Notes: generated from the sequence alone by a model not told the origin. Counted from the first letter of the stretch, positions 41,270-51,180 are shown. The stretch: DNA of 64,000 bases from UBA1479 sp040218445 (GCA_040218445.1 JAVJRK010000003.1:1-64000); one strand, 5' to 3'. A program made the numbers and translations.

Positions 41270-41452
41270 TTATGATTTGAAAAAGCTGTCCGCGTCCTGA
41301 CGGGCCGCCTGTTTACCCTTGATGGCACCGCGGACACGTGCGATTTCCGCCTCAAGCTCGCCGATGTAGTCGTGCAACGCTTCGATCGACAATACGTCCA
41401 GGTTTTTCAGCTCCGGTTTTTTCTTATTCGGTTCCAGGTCGTCGGCATCCAT
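41270..41452 (-). CDS. DUF1192 family protein
   Basis: A 60-residue cytoplasmic protein. The core LSIEALHDYIGELEAEIARVR is the signature of the DUF1192 family, found almost only in alphaproteobacteria; it forms one amphipathic, probably coiled-coil helix. The N-terminus is acidic with a Lys-rich patch. Function unknown. It converges with the small membrane protein and is divergent from the quinone oxidoreductase gene, as often seen in this class. Confidence 0.85.
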   Translation of the reverse strand: MDADDLEPNKKKPELKNLDVLSIEALHDYIGELEAEIARVRGAIKGKQAARQDADSFFKS

Positions 41453-41560
41453 ATCACCCGGTCCTCCCTATCAATCCCCGGCATTCCCCTTGCCAAGGCA
41501 CAGGGTAATCTACTAGGTGAAGGGGCCTTTGCAAAACCCCAAGGACCGAGCAATCTACCC

Positions 41561-42562
41561 ATGACAATCCCCGACACGATGACCTGTGTGGAGATCGCCG
41601 AACCCGGCGGCCCCGAACAATTGCGTATCACGCAGCGCCCCGTTCCCGCCCCCGCCAAGGGCGAAATCCTGATCAAGGTCGCCGCCGCCGGCGTCAACCG
41701 GCCGGATGTGGTGCAGCGCCAGGGTCATTACGCACCGCCCGAAGGAACCACCGACATCCCCGGGCTGGAAGTGTCCGGCACCGTGGTGGCATTGGGCGAC
41801 GGGGTTTCCGATTGGAAGATCGGCGACACGCTCTGCGCCTTGGTCGCGGGCAGAGGATACGGCGAATACGTCACGGCCCCCATCGAACAATGCCTGCCCG
41901 TGCCCGAAGGACTGAGCATGGTCGAGGCCGCCGCCCTGCCCGAAACCTTTTTTACGGTCTGGACCAATCTGTATGAGCGCGGTGACCTGAAACCCGGCGA
42001 GGCCCTGATGGTCCACGGCGGCACATCCGGGATCGGCACCACGGCGATCCAGGTCGCCAGCCAATTGGGGGCCAAGGTGATCGCCACGGCCGGCAGCGCC
42101 GAAAAATGCCAGGCCTGCCTGGATCTGGGCGCGGACCGAGCCGTCAACTACCGGGAAGAAGACTTCGTCGACGCTGCCAAGGACTTCACCGGCGGAAAAG
42201 GTGTCGACGTAATCCTGGACATGGTCGGCGGCGATTACATCGCGCGCAATCTGAAATCCCTTAACCGGGACGGCAGATTGGTCAACATCGCGTTCATGAA
42301 GGGCTCGAAAGCCGAAATCAACTTCATGCCGCTGATGCTGAAACGCCTGACCATCACCGGATCGACCTTGCGCGCCCAGTCCGTCGCCCGCAAAGGCATC
42401 ATCGCCCGGGCCGTCCGGGAAACCGTATGGCCGTTGATCACGGACGGAAAGGTCAAGCCCGTGATTTACAAGACTTTTTCCCTGGATCAAGCCAAAGAAG
42501 CCCACGAGTTGATGGAATCCAACCAGCACATCGGAAAAATCGTCTTCCAGGTCGCGGAATAG
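41561..42562 (+). CDS. NAD(P)H:quinone oxidoreductase (zinc-independent MDR family)
   Basis: A 333-residue medium-chain dehydrogenase/reductase of the quinone oxidoreductase (QOR/PIG3) group. It has KVAAAGVNRPDVVQRQGHY, VSGTVVALGDGV, the Rossmann loop VHGGTSGIGTTAIQVASQLGA and VILDMVGGDYIARNL; structural-zinc cysteines are absent. Members reduce quinones or alkenals with NADPH. The ATG at 41561 is preceded only by a distant AAGGA; an ATG at 41579 is possible. Confidence 0.9.
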   Translation: MTIPDTMTCVEIAEPGGPEQLRITQRPVPAPAKGEILIKVAAAGVNRPDVVQRQGHYAPPEGTTDIPGLEVSGTVVALGDGVSDWKIGDTLCALVAGRGYGEYVTAPIEQCLPVPEGLSMVEAAALPETFFTVWTNLYERGDLKPGEALMVHGGTSGIGTTAIQVASQLGAKVIATAGSAEKCQACLDLGADRAVNYREEDFVDAAKDFTGGKGVDVILDMVGGDYIARNLKSLNRDGRLVNIAFMKGSKAEINFMPLMLKRLTITGSTLRAQSVARKGIIARAVRETVWPLITDGKVKPVIYKTFSLDQAKEAHELMESNQHIGKIVFQVAE

Positions 42563-42585
42563 GTCCCCAAATTTGATCTGATCCT

Positions 42586-42653
42586 TTGACCCGGGGCCTA
42601 TTGTGCCTATATAACGACGCAGTTCCGGTGCGTCCCCGTACGCGCGGGGGCGT
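42586..42653 (+). promoter_or_regulatory. trcR promoter and leader hairpin
   Basis: TTGACC (42586-42591) is followed after 18 nt by TATAAC (42610-42615), or after 16 nt by TATATA (42608-42613). The transcript would carry an 8-bp stem, GCGTCCCC (42630-42637) with GGGGGCGT (42646-42653, two G-U pairs), about 50 nt before the start codon. Confidence 0.6.
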
Positions 42654-42703
42654 GCTGGTCGATAAGACAATCCCGAAATCCAACACCGAATGGGAAGGTA
42701 ATT

Positions 42704-43387
42704 ATGGCGCGTCCGTTGATGCCGAAGGCCACAGCCGTCTGGCTCGTGGAAAATACGGCCCTCACGTTCAGGCAGATCGCCGAATTCTGCGGCTTGCATG
42801 AACTGGAAGTTCAGGCCATTGCCGATGACGAGGTCGCCGTCGGAATGCAGGGGCTTGACCCCGTGCAAACCGGTGAACTTGCGCAGGAAGAACTGGAACG
42901 CTGCGAAGCCGACCCGACCGCCAGCCTGAAAGCCGCCAAGCCGACCCTGCCGCAACCCAAGGCCAAAACCAAGGGAGCCCGCTATACCCCGGTGGCGAAG
43001 CGTCAGGACCGGCCGGATGCCATCGCCTGGCTGTTGAAGAATTATCCCGAGATGTCGGACGGTCAGATTTCCAAGCTGATCGGCACCACCAAGCCGACCA
43101 TCACGTCGGTGCGTGACCGCAGCCATTGGAACACGTCGAACATCAAGCCGCAGAACCCCGTAGGCTTGGGCCTGTGCACGTCGAATGAATTGGAAAAGGT
43201 CATCGCCGTTGCCCGCGCGCGCGCCGGTACGGTGCATGCGCCGGCGGCCCAGCCGCCGGAAAGCGGCCATCAGGGCATGGAGCCCGCCGCCCCGCCGGCC
43301 ATGGAACCGGAAGTTCCGGCCGAGCAGCCCGCCCCGACGGCCGAATCCGTCTGGCCGTCTGCGGACAACGGGTCGGAAACGCCTTAG
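42704..43387 (+). CDS. trcR: Cell-cycle transcriptional regulator TrcR (DUF1013)
   Basis: A 227-residue DUF1013 protein. The family core includes LMPKATAVWLVENTALTFRQ, FCGLHELEVQAIADDEVAVG, and a second helix-turn-helix-like region WLLKNYPEMSDGQISKLIGT with TKPTITSVRDRSHWN. In Caulobacter-type bacteria the family is called TrcR and linked to cell-cycle transcription. The C-terminal 60 residues are Pro/Glu/Ala-rich and likely disordered. GGAAGG precedes the ATG. Monocistronic, with clear promoter and terminator. Confidence 0.9.
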   Translation: MARPLMPKATAVWLVENTALTFRQIAEFCGLHELEVQAIADDEVAVGMQGLDPVQTGELAQEELERCEADPTASLKAAKPTLPQPKAKTKGARYTPVAKRQDRPDAIAWLLKNYPEMSDGQISKLIGTTKPTITSVRDRSHWNTSNIKPQNPVGLGLCTSNELEKVIAVARARAGTVHAPAAQPPESGHQGMEPAAPPAMEPEVPAEQPAPTAESVWPSADNGSETP

Positions 43388-43412
43388 GGCATCCGGTCAA
43401 CAAACAGCATTC

Positions 43413-43442
43413 AAAGGGGAGCTTTGGCTCCCCTTTTCTTTT
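43413..43442 (+). terminator. Rho-independent terminator after trcR
   Basis: AAAGGGGAGC (43413-43422) and GCTCCCCTTT (43427-43436) form a perfect 10-bp stem with a TTTG loop, followed by TCTTTTG. The minus strand has a T-rich side too (from the A-run), so it may also stop the convergent EamA transcript. Confidence 0.88.
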
Positions 43443-43463
43443 GCGGCCCACGTGTTTGGATTT

Positions 43464-44399
43464 CTATCGCTTGAACTGGCAGAGCCCCGTCCCGAACAGG
43501 ATAAGGGCCGCGGAAGCCAACAGCGGCAGCGTCATGATTTCGCCCAGGAAGATCACCGCCAGGACCAGCGTGATCACCGGCTGAACGAATTGAAAGGCCG
43601 CAATCCGCGCAATCCCGCCCCGGTCCATGGCCCAGTACCACAGCACGAAATTGACGACCTGCGCAAAGGCCGCCAAGTAAATGATGCTGGCCCAGGCTTC
43701 CCAACGAACCCCCGCCAGGTCCTGACTGCCCAGATACCAAACAGCCCAGGGCAGCAACAAAAGAGAGGCGATCACGTTGGCCCAATAAGTCACCGTGCCC
43801 GACCCCATGGTCTTGGTCAGACGTGCCCCCGACACATATCCGACGGCAGCCGCCAGAACACCGGCAAGGATCATAAGGTCGCCCGTCAACGACGGCGCAT
43901 GGGTGGAGGCGATATCATCGGCGCGGACGAAAATCAGGGCCGCGACCCCGGCAAACCCCAGCACCGCGCCCAATCCCCAGGCCTTGCCCGGCATGTGACG
44001 GTGCCAAACGGCCGAAACGATCCCGGTCAGGATCGGCGCCGTTGCGATGATCAGACCGCCGTGGCTGGCGGTGGTCAGCGCCTGGCCCCAGCTGAACAGC
44101 ACGGGAAAACCGATAAAGGTGGTGATCCCGGTCAGCGCCAAGCCGCCCCAGGCGGCAGCCTCCCGGGGCCAGGGGCGACGACGTCCCAAAAGAATAACGG
44201 CGACCAGCGGCAGGCAGAACACCGTGCGCAGGACGCCGACGATTTCCGCATCGAAATCTTCCGCCGCGAACTTGGTGACCAGCGGCACCGCACCCCAGAT
44301 TGAAATGCAGAACGTCGCCGCCGCCGCAGCTCCCCAATGCCAGCCGGTTCCGTCTGATGATGACGGGGCGTGACGGCTTTGGGGTTCGGTTTCGCTCAC
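43464..44399 (-). CDS. EamA/DMT-family transporter
   Basis: A 311-residue protein with ten predicted helices in two EamA repeats (from TFCISIWGAVPLVTKF and from GDLMILAGVLAAAVGYV). The second repeat ends with AFQFVQPVITLVLAVIFLGE, the usual EamA signature. DMT transporters export amino acids or other small metabolites. The start is a GTG at 44399 overlapping the stop of the aminotransferase gene (GTGA), so transport and transamination may be functionally linked. Confidence 0.87.
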   Translation of the reverse strand: MSETEPQSRHAPSSSDGTGWHWGAAAAATFCISIWGAVPLVTKFAAEDFDAEIVGVLRTVFCLPLVAVILLGRRRPWPREAAAWGGLALTGITTFIGFPVLFSWGQALTTASHGGLIIATAPILTGIVSAVWHRHMPGKAWGLGAVLGFAGVAALIFVRADDIASTHAPSLTGDLMILAGVLAAAVGYVSGARLTKTMGSGTVTYWANVIASLLLLPWAVWYLGSQDLAGVRWEAWASIIYLAAFAQVVNFVLWYWAMDRGGIARIAAFQFVQPVITLVLAVIFLGEIMTLPLLASAALILFGTGLCQFKR

Positions 44400-45691
44400 C
44401 CGGCGTCGGCCGCCAGCTTATTCAAACAAGCCAGTTCGACGCAGGCGCAGACCACTTCCATGGCCTGTTTGACCTCATCCAGCGGCGGCAATGTAGGTGC
44501 CAGGCGGATGTTCCGGTCATCAGGATCATTGCCGTAAGGATGGCAGGAGCCCGCGGGCGTCAGCTTGACCCCCGCTTCGTCCGCCAAGCGGATGACTTCT
44601 TTGGCGCAGCCGGGCAGAACATCCAGGCTGACGAAATAGCCGCCCCGAGGCTTGGTCCAGGTGGCGATGCCTTTGCCGGAAAGGTGCTTGGTCAGGGCCT
44701 CGTCAACGGCCTGAAACTTAGGCGCGATCAGCTTGGCATGTTCATCCATATGGGCAAGCAGGCCGTTTATATCGCCGAAGAACTTCACCTGCCGCAACTG
44801 ATTGACCTTGTCCGGGCCGATGGTTTCGAAAAACAGATGGTCGAGGGCATCCTTCACGTTGGCCTTCGATCCCGCGAACACGGCGACCCCCGACCCGGCA
44901 TAGGTGATCTTGGAGGTCGAGCCGAAAATGAACGGGCGGTCCGGGCAGCCCGCTTTTTCGCAAGCCCCCAGAATGTCCATGACTTCGTCCAAACCCTGGC
45001 CCAGGTGATGCACGGCATAGGCGTTGTCCCACAGAATGCGGAAATCGGCCGCCGCCGTTTTCATTTTGGCAAGGCGTTCGACGACGGCATCGGAATAGAC
45101 CGCCCCCGTCGGGTTGGAATACTTGGGCACGCACCAGATGGCCTTGACGGAAGGATCATCGGCGACCAATTGCTCCACCGCATCCATGTCCGGCCCTTCG
45201 TCGGTCATGGCGACGGTGACCATGTTCAGGCCCAGCTCGTCACAGACGGCGAAATGCCGATCGTAGCCCGGCACGGGACAAATCACGGTCGGCTTCTGCC
45301 CCCCTTCTTGATCACGCCACGGCCCCTCGCCGCCCACGACGCCGAAGGTCATGGCCCGGGCAAGAACCCCATACATCAATTGCAGGGACGAATTACCACC
45401 AATGACGACCTGATCCGCCGGCACGCTCAGATATTCGCCGAACAGCCTGCGGCAGGACGGAATACCCGCCAAACCGCCGTAGTTGCGAAGGTCCGTGCCT
45501 TCGTCATCAACCACGTCCTCGTGCGACACATTGGTCAGAAGGCTATCCGCCAAATCCAATTGCGCCGCCGAGGGCTTGCCGCGGGTCATGTCCAAGGCCA
45601 GGTTGCGGCCCCGGATATCGCCGTATTGGGCCTTGGCCCGATCATGGGACTTGTGGATGACTTCCGTGCCCGCCTGGGTCAGCTCCGTCAT
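44396..45691 (-). CDS. PLP-dependent aminotransferase (aspartate aminotransferase Ic-like)
   Basis: A 431-residue fold-type I aminotransferase resembling the Asp_aminotransf (type Ic) group. It has the opening LALDMTRGKPSAAQLDL, the PLP-phosphate region GGNSSLQLMYGVLARAM, WCVPKYSNPTGAVYSD, the aspartate motif ILWDNAYAVHHLG and the PLP lysine in FGSTSKITYAGSGVAVF; the substrate arginine is in RNIRLAPTLPP. It is a stand-alone enzyme with no DNA-binding domain. The coupled EamA gene suggests one amino acid is both made or degraded and exported. Confidence 0.88.
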   Translation of the reverse strand: MTELTQAGTEVIHKSHDRAKAQYGDIRGRNLALDMTRGKPSAAQLDLADSLLTNVSHEDVVDDEGTDLRNYGGLAGIPSCRRLFGEYLSVPADQVVIGGNSSLQLMYGVLARAMTFGVVGGEGPWRDQEGGQKPTVICPVPGYDRHFAVCDELGLNMVTVAMTDEGPDMDAVEQLVADDPSVKAIWCVPKYSNPTGAVYSDAVVERLAKMKTAAADFRILWDNAYAVHHLGQGLDEVMDILGACEKAGCPDRPFIFGSTSKITYAGSGVAVFAGSKANVKDALDHLFFETIGPDKVNQLRQVKFFGDINGLLAHMDEHAKLIAPKFQAVDEALTKHLSGKGIATWTKPRGGYFVSLDVLPGCAKEVIRLADEAGVKLTPAGSCHPYGNDPDDRNIRLAPTLPPLDEVKQAMEVVCACVELACLNKLAADAG

Positions 45692-45726
45692 GGTGTTCTC
45701 CGTTACGTCGTTTCGTGCCGGACGGA

Positions 45727-47160
45727 CTAAACGTCCGCCTGGGTCACGAATTTCGGGTTCAGATAGGCTTCGATGGCCTCGGTTCCGCCTTCGGACCCAT
45801 AGCCTGAATCCTTGACGCCGCCAAACGGCGTTTCCGGCAGGGCGATCCCATGATGGTTGATGGAGATCATGCCCGTTTCCACGCTTGCCGCCAGGTCCTG
45901 GGCGGTCTTGCCCGACCCCGTATAGGCATAAGCCGCCAAACCGTACGGCAGGCGGTTGGCCTCGGCGACCACATCGTCAAAGCCCTTGAACGGTGAGATC
46001 ACGGCGACCGGGCCAAAGGGCTCCTCGTTCATGATCTTGGCGTCCATGGGAACGTCGGTCAGCACCGTCGGTTCAAAGAAATTACCCTTGTTGCCGATGC
46101 GCTTGCCGCCCGTGCGCAGATTGGCGCCCTTCTGCACCGCATCGCCGATAAAGTCTTCCATGGCGGTGATCCGGCGCGGGTTGGCCATGGGGCCCATCTG
46201 GCTGTCGCTGTCCATGCCGTCACCGACCCGGGTCGCACTCATGCCCTCGGTGAATTTGCCGACGAAGTCTTCATACACCCCTTCCTGGATCAGGAAACGG
46301 GTCGGCGAAACGCAGACCTGGCCCGCGTTACGCTGCTTGTTGGCCTTCAAAATCTTGACCGCCAGGTCCACATCGGCGTCGTCGAACACGATCGACGGCG
46401 CATGGCCGCCCAGTTCCATGGTCGCACGCTTCATATGGGTTCCGGCCAGGGCCGCCAGATGCTTGCCGACCACGGTCGAACCCGTGAACGAGATCTTTTT
46501 GATCACCGGATGGGGAATCAGATATTCGGAAATTTCCGCCGGCACGCCGTAAACCAGGTTCACCGCGCCCGCCGGCACGCCCGCATCGGCGAAGCAGCGC
46601 ACCAGTTCGGCCGGTGACGCCGGGGTTTCCTCGGCCGCCTTGACGATGATCGAACATCCGGCGGCAAGCGCGCAGGCGATCTTGCGCACAGCCTGGTTGA
46701 TGGGGAAGTTCCAGGGGGTGAAGGCGGCGACGGGGCCGACCGGCTCCTTGACCACCATCTGCACCACGTTGCCGGCCCGGGGCGGAATCACCCGGCCGTA
46801 GCTGCGGCGCGCTTCTTCGGCATTCCAGTCGGTCACATCGGCGGCGACCATGATTTCGCCCTTGGCTTCCGGCAGGGTCTTGCCTTGTTCCAGGGTCATC
46901 AGGGGGGCGATTTTGTCGGCCCGCTCGCGCAGAAGGTCAGCGGCCTTGCGCAGAACCTTGGCCCGGTCGAAGGCCGAGACCTGACGCCAGGCCCTAAAGC
47001 CCTTGTCGGCGGCTTCCAGCGCGCGATCCAGGTCGCTTTTATCGGCATGGGCAACGGTGCCGATCACTTCGCCCGTGGCCGGGTTTTCCACCGGCAGGGT
47101 CTGGCCGCCGGCCGCTTTGGTCCATTCGCCGTCGATAAACAGCAAGACATCAGGATACAT
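45727..47160 (-). CDS. NAD(P)-dependent succinate-semialdehyde-type dehydrogenase
   Basis: A 477-residue aldehyde dehydrogenase of the succinate-semialdehyde group. It has the substrate segment FTPWNFPINQAVRKIACALA, the cofactor loop SFTGSTVVGKHLA, the general base in TMELGGHAPSIVFDDAD, and the nucleophile in NAGQVCVSPTRF. The end NHHGIALPETPFGGVKDSGYG is family-typical. AGAGGAA precedes the ATG at 47160. No GABA transaminase is adjacent, so the aldehyde substrate is not certain. Confidence 0.88.
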   Translation of the reverse strand: MYPDVLLFIDGEWTKAAGGQTLPVENPATGEVIGTVAHADKSDLDRALEAADKGFRAWRQVSAFDRAKVLRKAADLLRERADKIAPLMTLEQGKTLPEAKGEIMVAADVTDWNAEEARRSYGRVIPPRAGNVVQMVVKEPVGPVAAFTPWNFPINQAVRKIACALAAGCSIIVKAAEETPASPAELVRCFADAGVPAGAVNLVYGVPAEISEYLIPHPVIKKISFTGSTVVGKHLAALAGTHMKRATMELGGHAPSIVFDDADVDLAVKILKANKQRNAGQVCVSPTRFLIQEGVYEDFVGKFTEGMSATRVGDGMDSDSQMGPMANPRRITAMEDFIGDAVQKGANLRTGGKRIGNKGNFFEPTVLTDVPMDAKIMNEEPFGPVAVISPFKGFDDVVAEANRLPYGLAAYAYTGSGKTAQDLAASVETGMISINHHGIALPETPFGGVKDSGYGSEGGTEAIEAYLNPKFVTQADV

Positions 47161-47428
47161 GGTCAATTTCCTCTTACATGATGTTGGGACGCCAAGGGAC
47201 GGAAGCCGCCTGCAACGGTCGGATACACCCATGGCCCGTGAACTCGAATGATTTGCCGGTCAGGCAGGGTCCCACCCGGTTCGGGCGGATTGTGGCTTCC
47301 TCCTAGCAACGAACCACGCCCCCAACGGGCATCGCCCTGCCTTCGACCAATCTCTGGGCCGCACTTTGCCTTATGCGCGGGCCGGGCTCAAGTTCCAGTA
47401 GGGGAACAGATGATGTTCCAGGACGACG

Positions 47429-49342
47429 TCAGTCCTTGCGGGACGAACCGTAGCCGATCCCTTCCAGGGCACCGGTGATTTCATCCAGAATGGCTGGGTC
47501 GTCGATCGTCGCCGGCATCTTCCATTCCTCGTTGTCGGCGATCTTCTGCATGGTCCCGCGCAGAATCTTGCCCGACCGCGTCTTCGGCAGGCGCGGCACC
47601 ACCGTGGCCTGCTTGAAGGCTGCAACGGGGCCGATCTGCTGGCGCACCAACTGCACGACCTCGGATACGATCTCGTCCTGATCCTTGGCCACCCCCGCCT
47701 TAAGGACCAGGAACCCGATGGGCAACTGGCCCTTCATCTGGTCGGCCACGCCGATCACGGCGCATTCGGCGACGTCGGGGTGAGAAGCCAGGACTTCCTC
47801 CATCCCGCCGGTCGACAGCCGGTGCCCGGCCACGTTGATGATGTCGTCCGTGCGCGCCATGATCGAGATATAGCCGTCTTCGTCGAACACGCCCGCGTCG
47901 GCGGTTTTGTAGTAGCCCGGATATTCGTTCAGATAGGCATCGCGGAAGCGCTGATCAGCGTTCCACAGGGTCGGCAGGCTGGACGGCGGCATGGGCAGCT
48001 TGACGCATATGGCGCCGATTTCGCCCGCCTTCACCGGCTGGTGGGTTTCCTCGTGCAAAACCTGCACGTTCCAGCCGGGGCATGGCTTGGTCGGCGATCC
48101 TGCCTTGACCGGAAAGCGGTGCAGCCCCATGCAGTTGGACGCGATGGCCCAGCCGGTTTCCGTCTGCCACCAATGGTCGATGACCGGCACGCCCAGGATG
48201 TTTTCCGCCCAATGCAGGGTATCCGGATCGGTCCGTTCCCCCGCCAGGAACAGCATCTTGAAACTCGACATGTCGTATTTCGCCAGAAGCTCACCCTTGG
48301 GGTCTTCTTTCTTGATGGCGCGGAAGGCTGTCGGGGCCGTGAATAGGATTTTCACCTTGTGGTCGGCGATGACCCGCCAGAACGCCCCCGCATCGGGCGT
48401 GCCGACCGGTTTTCCTTCGAACAGGACCGTGGTGCAGCCCTGCAACAGCGGGGCATAGACGATATAGGAATGGCCGACCACCCAACCCACGTCCGAGGCC
48501 GCCCAATAGACGTCGCCCGGATCGGCGTCATAGACGTTTTTCATGGACCATTTGAGCGCCACCGCATGGCCGCCGTTGTCGCGCACCACGCCCTTGGGCT
48601 CGCCCGTGGTGCCCGAGGTATAGAGGATATAAAGCGGGTCCGTCGCCTTGACCGGCACGCAGTCATGGGGCTGGGCCGTGGCCAGTTCCGCCGTCCAATC
48701 AAGATACCCAAGGCTGGTGAGGTCCACCTCACATTCCGGGCGCGGCAGGATCACCACCGTGTCCGGCTTGTGCTTGGCGATCTCGATCGCCCCCTTCAAC
48801 AGGGGCAGATATTCGATCACCCGATTGACTTCGATCCCGCAGGTCGCGCTGACCACGGCCTTGGGCTTGGCGTCGTCGATCCGCACCGCCAGTTCGTTCG
48901 ACGCGAACCCGCCGAACACCACGGAATGAATGGCGCCCAGGCGAGCACAGGCCAGCATGGCGACGGCCGCTTCGGGCACCATGGGCATGTAGATGATGAC
49001 CCGGTCGCCCTTGCCCACACCCTTGGCGGCCAGGACGCCCGCGAATTTGGCGACCTCGTCACGAAGCTGCGCATAGGAATAGGTACGCTTGGTCCCGCCG
49101 GTCACCGGACTGTCGTAGATCAGAGCGGTGCGGTCGCCGTTGCCTTCATCCACATGGCGGTCCAGGCAGTTGTAACAGGTGTTAAGCTCACCCCCCGTGA
49201 ACCAGCGATAGATGGGGGCCGCACCGTCATCCAGGACCTTGTCCCACTTCCGGGTCCAGACCAACGCTTCGGCGGCTTCGCCCCAGAACCCGTTGGGGTC
49301 TTCGATCGAGCGCGCGTAGGCGGCGTCATACGGATTGGTCAT
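47429..49342 (-). CDS. prpE: Propionyl-CoA synthetase
   Basis: A 637-residue acyl-AMP-forming ligase of the acetyl-/propionyl-CoA synthetase branch. The PrpE-type N-terminus reads YDAAYARSIEDPNGFWGEAA. The phosphate loop YTSGTTGEPKGVVRDNGGHA, the motif DHWWQTETGW and the catalytic lysine in RLPKTRSGKILRG (about residue 600) are intact. It activates propionate (and acetate less well) to propionyl-CoA. The downstream 268-bp gap and lack of prpBCD mean the methylcitrate genes, if any, are elsewhere; the PrpF-family gene at 711 is the only possible relative here. Confidence 0.93.
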   Translation of the reverse strand: MTNPYDAAYARSIEDPNGFWGEAAEALVWTRKWDKVLDDGAAPIYRWFTGGELNTCYNCLDRHVDEGNGDRTALIYDSPVTGGTKRTYSYAQLRDEVAKFAGVLAAKGVGKGDRVIIYMPMVPEAAVAMLACARLGAIHSVVFGGFASNELAVRIDDAKPKAVVSATCGIEVNRVIEYLPLLKGAIEIAKHKPDTVVILPRPECEVDLTSLGYLDWTAELATAQPHDCVPVKATDPLYILYTSGTTGEPKGVVRDNGGHAVALKWSMKNVYDADPGDVYWAASDVGWVVGHSYIVYAPLLQGCTTVLFEGKPVGTPDAGAFWRVIADHKVKILFTAPTAFRAIKKEDPKGELLAKYDMSSFKMLFLAGERTDPDTLHWAENILGVPVIDHWWQTETGWAIASNCMGLHRFPVKAGSPTKPCPGWNVQVLHEETHQPVKAGEIGAICVKLPMPPSSLPTLWNADQRFRDAYLNEYPGYYKTADAGVFDEDGYISIMARTDDIINVAGHRLSTGGMEEVLASHPDVAECAVIGVADQMKGQLPIGFLVLKAGVAKDQDEIVSEVVQLVRQQIGPVAAFKQATVVPRLPKTRSGKILRGTMQKIADNEEWKMPATIDDPAILDEITGALEGIGYGSSRKD

Positions 49343-49545
49343 CGGTGGAACCTCCCAAATTATTCAGCGCATTGGCCGTTTTACCGCCCGGATTTCGATC
49401 TTGAATGGACACGAAACCACGGCAGCGATTATCGGGGCAGTTTGGGCCAAAACAGCGTTTTTTGCCAAGGTGCTTTGTGGCACATTGATCCCAGGCCCGC
49501 GCACGGCGAACGGGCTTACCATAATAAAATTCCTCGGAGGCCGAC

Positions 49546-51180
49546 TTGAGCCAGATCAACATGTACGAACAGGCGCTGGACGCGGTCCGCGCCAACTACA
49601 CGCCCCTTTCCCCCAATTCGTTCCTCAAGCGGGCGGCCAACGTCTATCCGAACCATCCCTCCGTGGTGCACGGCGCCAAGCGTTTCACCTGGAAGGAAAC
49701 CTATCAGCGGACGAAAAAGCTCGCCTCGGCCCTGTCCAAACGCGGGATCGGGCATCTGGACACCGTCGCGATCATGGGCGCCAACACGCCGGAAATGTAT
49801 GAAGCGACCTTTGCCGTGCCCATGGCGGGGGCCGTCATCAATACCCTCAACGTGCGCCTGGACGCCGAAGCCATCGCCTTCTGCCTCAACCACGGCGAGG
49901 CCAAGCTTTTGCTGACCGACACGGAATTCGCGCCAACGGTCAAGGCCGCCCTGGCGCAGATCGGCCGTGATATTCCGGTGATCGACATCGTCGATTCCGA
50001 AGCCGACCACAAGCACGTCACCCTGGGCGAAACCGATTACGAAAGCCTGCTGGACGAAGGTGACGAAGGTTTCCAGTGGGAACTTCCCAAGGACGAATGG
50101 CAGGCGATCTCGCTCAACTATACCTCGGGCACGACGGGCGATCCCAAGGGCGTGGTTTACCACCACCGGGGTGCGTATATGAACGCCGTGTCCAACGCCG
50201 TCGGCTGGAACATGGATCATCATCCGGTCTATCTGTGGACCCTGCCCATGTTCCACTGCAACGGCTGGTGCTTTCCCTGGACCATCGCGGCCCTGGCCGG
50301 CACCAACATCTGCCTGCGCCGGGTCAGTGGGGCCAACATCTATGACGCCATCGCCAAGCATAAGGTCACCCATATGTGCGGCGCGCCCATCGTCATGAAC
50401 TTCGTGGTCAACGCGACCGAGGCGGAAAAGAAGGAATTCCAGCACAAGGTCAAGTTCATGACCGCCGCCGCCCCGCCCCCGGCCGCGACCCTGGAAGCCA
50501 TGCAGCGCCAGGGCATTGACGTCACCCATGTCTACGGCCTGACGGAAACCTACGGCCCGGCCGTGATGTGCGCCTGGCACCCGGAATGGGACGCCCTGCC
50601 GATCGAGGAACAGGCCCGCCTGAAATCCCGCCAGGGCGTGCCCTATCATGTGCTCAACGATCTGCAGATCATCGACCCGGAAACCATGCAACCCGTGCCC
50701 GCCGACGGCGAAACCATGGGCGAGGCCATGTTCCAGGGCAACATCGTGATGAAGGGCTATCTCAAGAACCCGGAAACCACGGCCGCGTCCCTATCGGACG
50801 GCTGGTTCCATTCGGGCGACCTGGGGGTCATGCATCCCGACGGCTATATCCAGCTCAAGGACCGGTCCAAGGACATCATCATCTCCGGTGGCGAGAACAT
50901 CTCCTCGATCGAGGTCGAGGGCGTGCTCTACAAGCACCCCGCCGTCCTGACTGCCGCCGTGGTCGCCAAGCAAGACGACAAATGGGGCGAAACGCCCTGT
51001 GCCTTCGTGGAATTGAAAGAAGGCGTCGAGGCTCCCACGGCCCAGGACATCATCCAGTTCTGCCGCGACAATATGGCCCATTACAAATGCCCCAAGCATG
51101 TGGTGTTCGGCGACCTGCCCAAGACCAGCACGGGCAAGATCCAGAAATTCAAGCTGCGGGAGTTGGCGGAGGAGGCATAG
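49546..51180 (+). CDS. Medium/long-chain acyl-CoA ligase (DmdB-like)
   Basis: A 544-residue ANL-family ligase. ATP motif LNYTSGTTGDPKGVVYHHRG, GLTETYGPAVMCAWHPEW, DRSKDIIISGGENISSIEVE and the catalytic lysine in LPKTSTGKIQKFKLR are present. The LWTLPMFHCNGWCFPW segment is typical of the group containing DmdB (methylmercaptopropionate-CoA ligase) and cinnamate or medium-chain ligases. The start is TTG at 49546, with GGAGG five bases before; the ATG at 49561 would be too far. It is divergent from prpE, with both promoters in the 203-bp gap. Confidence 0.9.
   Translation: MSQINMYEQALDAVRANYTPLSPNSFLKRAANVYPNHPSVVHGAKRFTWKETYQRTKKLASALSKRGIGHLDTVAIMGANTPEMYEATFAVPMAGAVINTLNVRLDAEAIAFCLNHGEAKLLLTDTEFAPTVKAALAQIGRDIPVIDIVDSEADHKHVTLGETDYESLLDEGDEGFQWELPKDEWQAISLNYTSGTTGDPKGVVYHHRGAYMNAVSNAVGWNMDHHPVYLWTLPMFHCNGWCFPWTIAALAGTNICLRRVSGANIYDAIAKHKVTHMCGAPIVMNFVVNATEAEKKEFQHKVKFMTAAAPPPAATLEAMQRQGIDVTHVYGLTETYGPAVMCAWHPEWDALPIEEQARLKSRQGVPYHVLNDLQIIDPETMQPVPADGETMGEAMFQGNIVMKGYLKNPETTAASLSDGWFHSGDLGVMHPDGYIQLKDRSKDIIISGGENISSIEVEGVLYKHPAVLTAAVVAKQDDKWGETPCAFVELKEGVEAPTAQDIIQFCRDNMAHYKCPKHVVFGDLPKTSTGKIQKFKLRELAEEA

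Noticed and set aside
41555..43270. 571-codon minus-strand ORF over the quinone oxidoreductase and trcR
   Set aside because: It is a shadow of two clear genes, crossing the promoter and terminator structures between them.
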